A stretch of 6,053 bases of DNA from Flavobacterium sp. UBA807. GTDB taxonomy: Bacteria; Bacteroidota; Bacteroidia; Flavobacteriales; Flavobacteriaceae. The stretch is taken from positions 1-6,053 of the forward strand of contig DBIH01000032.1 of NCBI GenBank assembly GCA_002296885.1, given 5' to 3'. The notes below the pieces were generated by a model, which searched no databases, was not told where the DNA came from, and saw only the letters and a program-made list of their open reading frames with translations. The translations under genes and the position numbers were made by a program. Shown piece by piece: positions 1 to 6,053 of the stretch. The number at the start of each line of letters is the position of its first letter. Position 1 is the stretch's first letter.

Positions 1-46
1 AATTTAAAATTCAAAATTTATAATTTAAAATAACTATATTAGACAC
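1..46. other. AT-rich upstream spacer with a short direct repeat
   Basis: This spacer before the first gene is almost entirely A and T. The 10-mer AATTTAAAAT occurs at 1-10 and again at 22-31, a period of 21 nt, separated by another A/T tract. Such tracts are common between flavobacterial genes and may act as an UP-like or bendable element, but this is inference. The upstream gene lies outside the window, so whether this is a promoter region or the gap inside an operon cannot be decided. No convincing -33/-7 pair was found. Confidence 0.4.
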
Positions 47-640
47 ATGAACTTCCTTGCCCACATTTATCTTTCCGGTGATAACGATTTGATAAAAATC
101 GGGAATTTTATGGCAGACAGTATTCGAGGACATAGTTATGATGTTTATCCGGAAGATATTCAAAAAGGAATTTTACTGCATCGTTCCATCGACAGCTTTA
201 CCGACGCGCATCCTGTTTACAGGCAGAGCAAACATCGTTTACATGAAAAATACGGTCATTATTCAGGCGTGATTATGGATATTTTCTATGATCATTTTTT
301 GGCCAAAAACTGGAGCGATTATTCGAATGAAAATCTTGAAGATTATGCCGATAAATTCTATCATTTATTAAAAGAACATTACGACATTCTAACCGAAAGA
401 GTCAAAGGCATGATGCCATATCTCATCGCCCGAAACTGGTTTGTGAGTTATGCCACGATTGCCGGTTTGGAAATGATAATGTTCCAAATGGACCACCGAA
501 CCAAAAATCGTGTTGCGATGCACGAATCAATCGTTGAGCTTCATGAATTCTATTCTGAATTTGAAAATGAATTTAGGTTGTTTTTTCAAGAATTACGTCA
601 ACATTGTGCTGGTAAATTAAAAGAATTGAATACCCGATGA
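47..640 (+). CDS. acpH: Acyl carrier protein phosphodiesterase (AcpH / DUF479 family)
   Basis: The product is a 197-residue cytoplasmic protein, close to the roughly 193 residues of E. coli AcpH, and it starts with the same MNFLAH motif. Family-typical residues are visible in order: H6, G19-N20 with D24 (GNFMAD), H45-R46 with D49 and T52-D53 (HRSIDSFTD), D78 and D82-H83-F84, W89, and M148-D149 with R151. Members of this family hydrolyse the phosphodiester bond that joins 4'-phosphopantetheine to acyl carrier protein, turning holo-ACP into apo-ACP. The fold is regarded as a divergent HD-type metal-dependent hydrolase, which fits the conserved His/Asp pattern. The ATG at 47 is chosen because it aligns with the E. 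coli N-terminus. There is no clear Shine-Dalgarno sequence. The stop codon overlaps the start of ggt in ATGA, suggesting a shared transcript. The family assignment is strong; the activity in this organism is inferred. Confidence 0.88.
   Translation: MNFLAHIYLSGDNDLIKIGNFMADSIRGHSYDVYPEDIQKGILLHRSIDSFTDAHPVYRQSKHRLHEKYGHYSGVIMDIFYDHFLAKNWSDYSNENLEDYADKFYHLLKEHYDILTERVKGMMPYLIARNWFVSYATIAGLEMIMFQMDHRTKNRVAMHESIVELHEFYSEFENEFRLFFQELRQHCAGKLKELNTR
637..640 (+). promoter_or_regulatory. ATGA stop/start overlap between acpH and ggt
   Basis: The ggt start ATG (637-639) overlaps the acpH stop TGA (638-640). This 4-nt overlap is a typical sign of translational coupling within one operon. The bases before it are A-rich with no strong Shine-Dalgarno sequence, so re-initiation by ribosomes finishing acpH is a plausible way for ggt to be translated. 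The coupling itself is inferred. Confidence 0.7.
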
Positions 641-2307
641 AAAAACTTTTCTTCCTATTTTTCCTCATTTCCGTTTCAGTTTATCCACAGCTAAAAGGGC
701 TTGTTGCCGACAAAGCAATGGTTGTTTCAGCGCGTGAGGAAGCATCCAAAATTGGTATTGAAATTATTAAAAAAGGCGGCAATGCTTTTGATGCGATGGT
801 TGCAACCCAACTTGCTTTAGCCGTTGCCTATCCTTATGCCGGGAATATTTCAGGTGGCGGATTCATGGTTTACAGAAAAGCCAACGGTGAAATTGGTTCG
901 TTGGATTTCCGTGAAAAAGCACCGATGAAAGCTTCCAAAAATATGTACCTCGACAAAGCCGGAAATGTAATTCCAAATCTAAGCACTGATGGCGCCCTAT
1001 CTGTTGGCATTCCGGGAAGTGTTGCAGCAATTTTTGAAGTCCATAAAAAGTTTGGCAAACTTCCCTTAAAAGATTTGTTCCAGCCAGCGATTGATTTGGC
1101 AGAAAAAGGAATTGTCGTCACCCAAAAAGAAAAAGCCAAACTCGATGAATACCGCGATGTCATTGTCAAAATCAGCGGAGACAAAACGTTGTATAATAAA
1201 ACATTCCATGTTGGTGACACGATTAAATATTTGGCTTTAGCCAATACTTTGAAGCAAATCCTGAAAAACGGAAAAAAGGAATTCTACAAAGGACAAACCG
1301 CAAAGAAATTAGTGGCTTTTCTTCAGCAAAAAGGTGGCATTGTTTCGATGAAAGATTTAGCCAATTACAAAGTCATTTGGCGCAAGCCAATAAGTTTTAA
1401 ATACAAGGATCTCAATGTGATTTCTATGGCACCGCCATCAAGCGGAGGCATTACATTGGCGCAAATCATGAAGATGATTGAGCCTTATGATGTTTCAAAA
1501 TTTGGACACAATTCCACACAATATATGCAGCTTTTAACAGAAGCGGAACGCCGTGCTTATGCGGATAGAAATTATTTTCTTGGTGACCCTGATTTTGTAA
1601 AAATCCCGCAAAATCAGTTGCTCAGCCCACAGTATCTGAAAGACCGGATGAATACTTTTTCTTTTAACGGAGTTACGCCTTTCTCCAAAATCAGCCATGG
1701 CGATGTAAACATTTACGAAAGTAACGAAACCACCCACTACTCTATCGTTGATACCGGGGGCAATGCGGTTTCAGTAACGACAACACTTAACGGCGCTTAT
1801 GGCTCGAAGTTGTATTGTGATGAATTGGGCTTTTTTTTAAACAACGAAATGGATGATTTTTCGGCAAAGCCGGGAGTTCCAAATTATTATGGTTTGGTTC
1901 AGGCGGAAGCCAACAGCATTGCTCCACAAAAAAGAATGCTTAGCTCAATGACACCAACAATTGTCGAAAAAAACGGCAACCTTTTTATGCTGCTGGGTTC
2001 ACCGGGCGGTTCGATGATCATCACTTCAGTATTGCAGAACATCCTCAATGTATATGAATTCAATATGACCATGCAGCAGGCTGTTAATGCTCCGCGTTTC
2101 CACAATCAATGGTTGCCGGATGATATTATGGTTGAACCCGGAAAATTTGATAAGACAACGCTTGATAACTTAACTTCTAAAGGCTATAAAATCAATGAAA
2201 AATTTGCACCTGTTCTCGGAAAAGTCGACGCAATTTTGGTACAACCCGACGGAAAACTGGAAGGTGGCGCCGATTTTCGTGGTGATGATAAAGCTGCCGG
2301 TTTTTAA
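637..2307 (+). CDS. ggt: Gamma-glutamyltransferase / glutathione hydrolase proenzyme
   Basis: This 556-residue protein is an N-terminal nucleophile hydrolase that cleaves gamma-glutamyl bonds, mainly of glutathione, by hydrolysis or transpeptidation. A signal peptide is likely (MKK, then a hydrophobic run at about 4-15; no lipobox Cys), so it should be exported to the periplasm. The proenzyme should self-cleave before T365 in NETTHYS, giving a large chain (signal to E364) and a small chain of about 192 residues. By alignment from memory with the E. coli enzyme, the key residues are kept: R92 (R114), T383 and N385 (T409, N411), E404 (Q430, Glu as in the human enzyme), D407 (D433), S436-S437, and G457-G458. 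The lid loop at about 412-423 is present, with Y418 matching E. coli Y444. The C-terminus has the usual GGADFRGD-type ending. The start overlaps the acpH stop by 4 nt. No defect is seen. Confidence 0.95.
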   Translation: MKKLFFLFFLISVSVYPQLKGLVADKAMVVSAREEASKIGIEIIKKGGNAFDAMVATQLALAVAYPYAGNISGGGFMVYRKANGEIGSLDFREKAPMKASKNMYLDKAGNVIPNLSTDGALSVGIPGSVAAIFEVHKKFGKLPLKDLFQPAIDLAEKGIVVTQKEKAKLDEYRDVIVKISGDKTLYNKTFHVGDTIKYLALANTLKQILKNGKKEFYKGQTAKKLVAFLQQKGGIVSMKDLANYKVIWRKPISFKYKDLNVISMAPPSSGGITLAQIMKMIEPYDVSKFGHNSTQYMQLLTEAERRAYADRNYFLGDPDFVKIPQNQLLSPQYLKDRMNTFSFNGVTPFSKISHGDVNIYESNETTHYSIVDTGGNAVSVTTTLNGAYGSKLYCDELGFFLNNEMDDFSAKPGVPNYYGLVQAEANSIAPQKRMLSSMTPTIVEKNGNLFMLLGSPGGSMIITSVLQNILNVYEFNMTMQQAVNAPRFHNQWLPDDIMVEPGKFDKTTLDNLTSKGYKINEKFAPVLGKVDAILVQPDGKLEGGADFRGDDKAAGF

Positions 2308-2333
2308 TCTTAACTTAATTTATCTTCTATAAA

Positions 2334-2343
2334 ATTGCGCAAT
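2334..2343. promoter_or_regulatory. Perfect 10-nt palindrome, possible operator
   Basis: ATTGCGCAAT is a perfect inverted repeat. It is the only GC-containing symmetric site in an otherwise AT-rich spacer, and it includes the TTG (2335-2337) of the proposed -33 box of the clc promoter. A dimeric repressor bound here would block sigma-factor contact. The site is short enough to have arisen by chance, and no regulator gene is adjacent, so the operator role is speculative. Confidence 0.3.
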
Positions 2344-2366
2344 ACTACATTTATGAAGTATTTTTG
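2335..2366 (+). promoter_or_regulatory. Bacteroidetes-type sigma promoter for clc
   Basis: TTG at 2335-2337 (-33 box) and TATTTTTG at 2359-2366 (-7 box, exact fit to TAnnTTTG) are separated by 21 nt, which matches the Bacteroidetes primary-sigma consensus. Transcription would begin at about 2372-2374, leaving a leader of only about 11-13 nt before the ATG at 2385. The promoter shows that clc can be expressed independently of ggt. It also places the alternative TTG codon at 2364 inside the -7 box and therefore outside the mRNA. The motif match is seen directly; its use is inferred. Confidence 0.68.
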
Positions 2367-2384
2367 CAAATTCAAATTTCAACA

Positions 2385-4202
2385 ATGGCACCCGGAAAGG
2401 CATCCAATTTTAAAATAGTTTTCAGAAGTATTTTCAGAAGAGTTGAAAATTTAATTTTCCTTTTGAAAGAACGGCTAAGTGAACGCAATTTTATCTACTT
2501 TGCCAGTGTTGCTGTTGCTATTACCTGTGCTTTTGCCGTAATTATCCTAAAGAGTTTTGCCCATAATATTTTCCTTTGGGCAAATGACATTAACGGGTTT
2601 CTAAAACTTCCTTACATAAATAGTTTATTACCCGTAGCCGGAATTTTACTTACCGTTTTTGTCATCCGTAATTTCCTTGGCAATAGCCTGGAAAAAGGAA
2701 GCTCCAAAATTTTATATGCCGTTGCCCGAAAAGGCGGCATTGTTCCCAAAAAGCAAATGTATGCCCAAATCGTAACAAGTTCCTTAACTGTTGGCCTTGG
2801 TGGTTCCGCCGGATTGGAAAGCCCAATTGTGATTACCGGTGCCGCTTTTGGTTCCAACTTTGCGCAGAAATACCACCTCACACAAAAAGACAGGATTTTG
2901 CTTTTGGCCTGTGGTGTTGCAGCCGGAATTGGTGCCGCTTTCAACGCTCCGATTGCCGGAGTTTTATTTGCTATTGAAGTGGTGCTGACCGATGTTTCAA
3001 TTTCGGCTTTTATCCCCATTATTATTTCCGCTGCGACAGGTACACTTATTTCTAAAGTAACCTTGAGCCATGATACGATCCTGAATTTTGAACAAACCTT
3101 AAAATTTGATTACCGCAATACGCCTTTCTATATTTTACTTGGAATTCTGGCTGGTTTTGCTTCGTTGTACCATGCGCGCAATTTTCAAAAAGTCGAAAAA
3201 TTTTTCGGCACTTTTAAAAACAAAGGTTATCGCAGGGCATTATTTGGCGCAGGTATTTTAGCAGTAATGATTTTCTTTTTTCCAACACTTTTTGGTGAAG
3301 GTTACGAAAGCATAAAAACATTGGCTTCCAAAAATCCTGAAATCTTATTGGATAATACCATGTTGGAGCGATTTAAAAGTGAATGGGTTTTATTGGCTTT
3401 TGTTGGCGTAACGATGTTACTGAAAGCCTTCGCAACCGGGATAACATTGGGAAGTGGTGGTAATGGCGGCAACTTTGCTCCTTCGCTTTTCGTAGGTTCT
3501 TATCTTGGCTTTTTTGTGGCGAAAACAGTTAATCTTTTAAACTTCACACACCATTTACCAATCGCCAATTTTACAATCGTTGGAATGGCGGGGATTCTGA
3601 GCGGATTATTTCACGCGCCTTTGACCGCAATTTTTCTTATTGGTGAAATCACCGGCGGTTATGATTTGATGGTTCCTTTGATGATTGTTTCTTCGGTGAG
3701 TTATGCCGTTTCCAAACAGTTCGAAAAACATTCCATGGATGTAAAAGCTCTGGCTGACAAAGGCGACGTATTCACCAGCGATAAAGACAAAAATATCATT
3801 CAAAGTATTAATTTCTACAATCTGGTTCAACAAAACTATAAGACCTTATCGCCTGAAAGCCCGATTGAAAGTGTTACAGAAATTTTTTCTACTTCAGAAC
3901 AAAAAGTCATTCCTGTCATTGATGAGCATAAAAACCTGATTGGAATCATCGATTTTGAAGAAGTCAGAGCTATTATTTTTAATCCGTTAAAAATAAAATT
4001 CATGACCATCGGTGAAATCATGACGCAACCTAAAGAACTGATTTTATTTGAAGACAAGCCGGAGAAAATCGTAAAACTATTCGAAACTTCCAAAGCTTCC
4101 ACGCTTCCTGTAATCCATAAAGGAAAATACTTTGGTTTCCTTTCAAAAATTGATGTGCTGGAAAGCTACCGTCAGCGATTGAAAGAGATGATAATTGATT
4201 AA
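2385..4202 (+). CDS. ClC-family chloride channel/transporter with CBS pair
   Basis: This 605-residue membrane protein has a ClC domain at about 35-445 and two CBS domains at about 485-535 and 543-600. ClC proteins move Cl- or other anions across the inner membrane as homodimers, one pore per subunit; CBS pairs often bind adenine nucleotides and tune activity. Visible ClC landmarks are G105-S106 of the first filter segment, G143-L144-E145-S146-P147 carrying the gating glutamate (E145, like E148 of E. coli ClC), G361-G362-N363-F364-A365-P366 of the third filter segment, and Y426 (like Y445). Unusual features are Val at 199, where E. coli has the internal proton glutamate E203, and KGSSK without the usual Pro of GSGIP. 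Start choice: an in-frame TTG at 2364 falls inside the promoter -7 box, so the ATG at 2385 is preferred. There is no Shine-Dalgarno sequence. Family is certain; channel versus antiporter and the anion carried are open. Confidence 0.93.
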   Translation: MAPGKASNFKIVFRSIFRRVENLIFLLKERLSERNFIYFASVAVAITCAFAVIILKSFAHNIFLWANDINGFLKLPYINSLLPVAGILLTVFVIRNFLGNSLEKGSSKILYAVARKGGIVPKKQMYAQIVTSSLTVGLGGSAGLESPIVITGAAFGSNFAQKYHLTQKDRILLLACGVAAGIGAAFNAPIAGVLFAIEVVLTDVSISAFIPIIISAATGTLISKVTLSHDTILNFEQTLKFDYRNTPFYILLGILAGFASLYHARNFQKVEKFFGTFKNKGYRRALFGAGILAVMIFFFPTLFGEGYESIKTLASKNPEILLDNTMLERFKSEWVLLAFVGVTMLLKAFATGITLGSGGNGGNFAPSLFVGSYLGFFVAKTVNLLNFTHHLPIANFTIVGMAGILSGLFHAPLTAIFLIGEITGGYDLMVPLMIVSSVSYAVSKQFEKHSMDVKALADKGDVFTSDKDKNIIQSINFYNLVQQNYKTLSPESPIESVTEIFSTSEQKVIPVIDEHKNLIGIIDFEEVRAIIFNPLKIKFMTIGEIMTQPKELILFEDKPEKIVKLFETSKASTLPVIHKGKYFGFLSKIDVLESYRQRLKEMIID

Positions 4203-4281
4203 TCTTTTTTAACAATAACTTCTTAACTCTATACCAAAAATTTAGCTGTAAAACATTACCTTTGCGTTTTGCCAAATTGCT
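4203..4281. other. clc-uvrA spacer
   Basis: This 79-nt AT-rich gap begins with a run of Ts just after the clc stop (4204-4210), but no GC-rich hairpin precedes that run, so it is not a recognisable intrinsic terminator. Its 3' end carries a probable -7 box for uvrA. I see no LexA-like or other inverted-repeat operator. Confidence 0.5.
4257..4264 (+). promoter_or_regulatory. Probable -7 box for uvrA
   Basis: TACCTTTG fits the Bacteroidetes -7 consensus TAnnTTTG exactly and lies 17 nt before the uvrA ATG, predicting a leader of about 10-12 nt, as at clc. No TTG or TTTG is present at the expected distance upstream (about 4232-4240 reads as A-rich sequence), so the -33 half is missing or degenerate. 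The -7 match is seen directly; promoter activity is inferred. Confidence 0.5.
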
Positions 4282-6053
4282 ATGCTTGATACAGAAAATA
4301 CCATTGAAGTCCTTGGTGCGAGGGTTCACAATCTGAAGAATATTGACATCACGATTCCTCGTGAAAAACTGGTTGTAATTACCGGTCTTTCGGGCTCAGG
4401 GAAGTCGTCTTTGGCTTTTGATACTATTTATGCAGAAGGGCAACGCCGTTATATCGAAACGTTTTCGGCTTATGCGCGACAGTTTCTTGGCGGATTGGAA
4501 CGCCCTGATGTTGATAAAATTGACGGGCTTTCTCCTGTAATTGCTATCGAACAAAAAACTACAAGCAAAAACCCACGCTCCACTGTTGGTACCATTACCG
4601 AAATTTATGATTTCCTGCGTTTGCTTTATGCGCGTGCAGGCGAAGCTTATAGTTATGTAACTGGCGAGAAAATGGTCTCCTATTCGGATGACCAAATCAA
4701 GGAATTGATTATCAAAAATTTTACCGGAAAACGAATCAATATTTTGGCTCCAATCATTCGCGCCCGAAAAGGTCATTACGCCGAATTATTCCAGCAGATT
4801 ACCAAACAGGGTTTTTTGAAAGTCCGTGTAAATGGTGATGTCTTAGATTTATTACCCGGAATGAAGCTTGACCGTTACAAAACACACGATATCGAAATTG
4901 TCATCGACCGAATGGTGATTGAAGACAACGAAGAGAATCAAAAACGTTTGGCCGAAAGCATCAAAACTGCGATGTATCATGGTGAAGATGTGCTGATGAT
5001 TTTAGATCAGGACACCAATGAAGTGCGTTATTTCAGTCGAAATCTGATGTGTCCTACTTCCGGGATTTCGTATCAAAATCCGGAACCGAATCTGTTCTCA
5101 TTCAACTCGCCAAAAGGTGCCTGTGAACATTGTAAAGGTTTGGGAACCGTACACGAAATCAATCTGAAAAAGATAATTCCAAATCCAAAATTGTCCATCA
5201 AAAATGGTGGATTTGCTCCATTGGGCGAATACAAAAGTTCCTGGATTTTCAAGCAGTTGGAAATCATTGGCGAGAAATTCGGATTTGCCTTGACAGATCC
5301 AATCGAGAAAATTTCTGAGGAAGCTATGGAAGTGATTTTGCATGGCGGAAAGGAAAAATTCTCAGTAGAATCAAAGACTTTGGGTATTACCAAAGAATAC
5401 AAAATCGAGTTCGAAGGAATTTCGCATTTCATCAAAAACCAATACGATGAAAGTCCGTCAACATCAATCAAACGCTGGGCTAAGGAGTTCATGGATGAAA
5501 TAGAATGCCCGGATTGCCATGGTTCACGTCTGAAAAAAGAAGCCATGTATTTCCGCATTGATGGTAAAAACATCTTCGAATTATCGACAATGGATATTTC
5601 CGAATTGTCGAATTGGTTTGAGGATTTAGACAATCATCTTAATGAAAAGCAAAAAATTATTGCGACCGAAATCGTTAAGGAAATCAAAGACCGCTTGCGG
5701 TTTTTAGTGAATGTTGGATTGAATTATTTGTCGATTGCACGAAGTTCAAAATCGCTTTCTGGTGGTGAAGCGCAGCGTATTCGTCTCGCAACGCAAATCG
5801 GTTCGCAATTGGTTGGCGTACTTTATATTCTGGATGAACCAAGTATTGGTCTACACCAAAGAGACAACGAAAAACTAATCCATTCGTTAGAACAACTGCG
5901 TGATATCGGGAACTCTGTTTTAGTTGTCGAGCATGACAAAGACATGATTGAACGTGCCGATTATGTGATTGACATCGGGCCAAAAGCCGGTAAATATGGC
6001 GGTAAAATCATCAGTGAAGGAACTCCGGAAGAATTACTGAAAGAACACACAAT
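4282..6053 (+). CDS. uvrA: Excinuclease ABC subunit UvrA, N-terminal part
   Basis: The reading frame is open to the window edge, giving 590 complete codons of a protein usually about 940 residues long. UvrA is the dimeric, DNA-binding ATPase that finds bulky lesions and loads UvrB in nucleotide excision repair. Visible are Walker A of the first ATPase (G35-S42, GLSGSGKS), the Q-loop (Q91 in AIEQKT), the conserved [11 protein letters not shown] stretch, the UvrB-binding and signature region (about 115-250), a zinc half-site pair (C257 and C281-x2-C284), the CPDCHGSRL motif (C409, C412), the ABC signature LSGGEAQ (492-498), Walker B ending D518-E519, and the switch histidine H551 (VEHD). The second Walker A, the C-terminal zinc finger and the second signature lie beyond the window. 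The ATG at 4282 is the only plausible start; the frame closes upstream at TAA 4249-4251. At the position of the second Cys of the first zinc pair there is Ser (S260). Confidence 0.96.
   Translation, partial: MLDTENTIEVLGARVHNLKNIDITIPREKLVVITGLSGSGKSSLAFDTIYAEGQRRYIETFSAYARQFLGGLERPDVDKIDGLSPVIAIEQKTTSKNPRSTVGTITEIYDFLRLLYARAGEAYSYVTGEKMVSYSDDQIKELIIKNFTGKRINILAPIIRARKGHYAELFQQITKQGFLKVRVNGDVLDLLPGMKLDRYKTHDIEIVIDRMVIEDNEENQKRLAESIKTAMYHGEDVLMILDQDTNEVRYFSRNLMCPTSGISYQNPEPNLFSFNSPKGACEHCKGLGTVHEINLKKIIPNPKLSIKNGGFAPLGEYKSSWIFKQLEIIGEKFGFALTDPIEKISEEAMEVILHGGKEKFSVESKTLGITKEYKIEFEGISHFIKNQYDESPSTSIKRWAKEFMDEIECPDCHGSRLKKEAMYFRIDGKNIFELSTMDISELSNWFEDLDNHLNEKQKIIATEIVKEIKDRLRFLVNVGLNYLSIARSSKSLSGGEAQRIRLATQIGSQLVGVLYILDEPSIGLHQRDNEKLIHSLEQLRDIGNSVLVVEHDKDMIERADYVIDIGPKAGKYGGKIISEGTPEELLKEHT

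Noticed and set aside
35..42. TATATTAG as a possible -7 box for acpH
   Set aside because: It has one mismatch to TAnnTTTG, no TTG at the right distance upstream, and would place the transcript start at or after the ATG.
870..1244. Minus-strand open frame of 124 codons inside ggt
   Set aside because: It is a shadow of the ggt frame, whose catalytic motifs are intact; the translation has no domain signature.
2612..3019. Minus-strand open frame of 135 codons inside clc
   Set aside because: It is antisense to the conserved ClC pore region, and its Ala/Pro-rich translation mirrors the Gly/Ala codons of the real gene.
4203..4215. T-run after clc as an intrinsic terminator
   Set aside because: No stable GC-containing stem precedes the run of Ts, so the hairpin half of a terminator is missing.
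4030..4329. Minus-strand open frame across the clc-uvrA spacer
   Set aside because: It overlaps the ends of two clear genes and the uvrA -7 box, and has no promoter or recognisable product.
4396..4776. Minus-strand open frame of 126 codons opposite the 5' part of uvrA
   Set aside because: It is entirely antisense to conserved UvrA motifs and shows no recognisable protein features.
5073..5633. Minus-strand open frame of 186 codons opposite uvrA
   Set aside because: It lies wholly inside the well-conserved uvrA frame, its translation resembles no family I know, and it has no promoter or start context of its own. It is a by-product of uvrA codon use.

Overview
The window suggests a chromosomal segment of a Bacteroidetes bacterium, most likely a flavobacterium. 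The evidence is AT-rich DNA with very AT-rich spacers, translation starts without Shine-Dalgarno sequences, at least one promoter of the Bacteroidetes type (TTG, about 21 nt, TAnnTTTG), and protein variants I associate with that phylum from memory (the ClC GLESP-type motif and the UvrA CPTSGIS motif). The genus call is an inference; no rRNA or other marker gene is present.

Layout: four genes, all on the + strand and tightly packed. (1) 47-640 is an AcpH-like acyl carrier protein phosphodiesterase. (2) 637-2307 is a secreted gamma-glutamyltransferase (glutathione hydrolase) that overlaps the first gene by ATGA, so the two probably form a coupled operon. (3) 2385-4202 is a ClC-family chloride channel or transporter with two C-terminal CBS domains. 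It has its own promoter in the 77-nt spacer, and that promoter rules out a TTG start at 2364. (4) 4282-6053 is the N-terminal 590 codons of UvrA, the damage-recognition ATPase of nucleotide excision repair, cut by the window edge. No gene-free stretch exceeds 300 bases; the spacers are 46, 77 and 79 nt. No tRNA, rRNA, mobile element, CRISPR array or convincing intrinsic terminator is visible.

The four genes do not form one pathway. acpH and ggt are probably co-transcribed, while clc and uvrA look like separate units reading in the same direction. I do not see a new biological system here; this is ordinary core-genome sequence. The points most worth a second look are the start and promoter of clc, a perfect 10-nt palindrome over its -33 box, non-canonical key residues in the ClC protein (Val at the internal proton-glutamate position, GLESP in place of GREGP), and the degenerate first zinc-binding half-site in UvrA.
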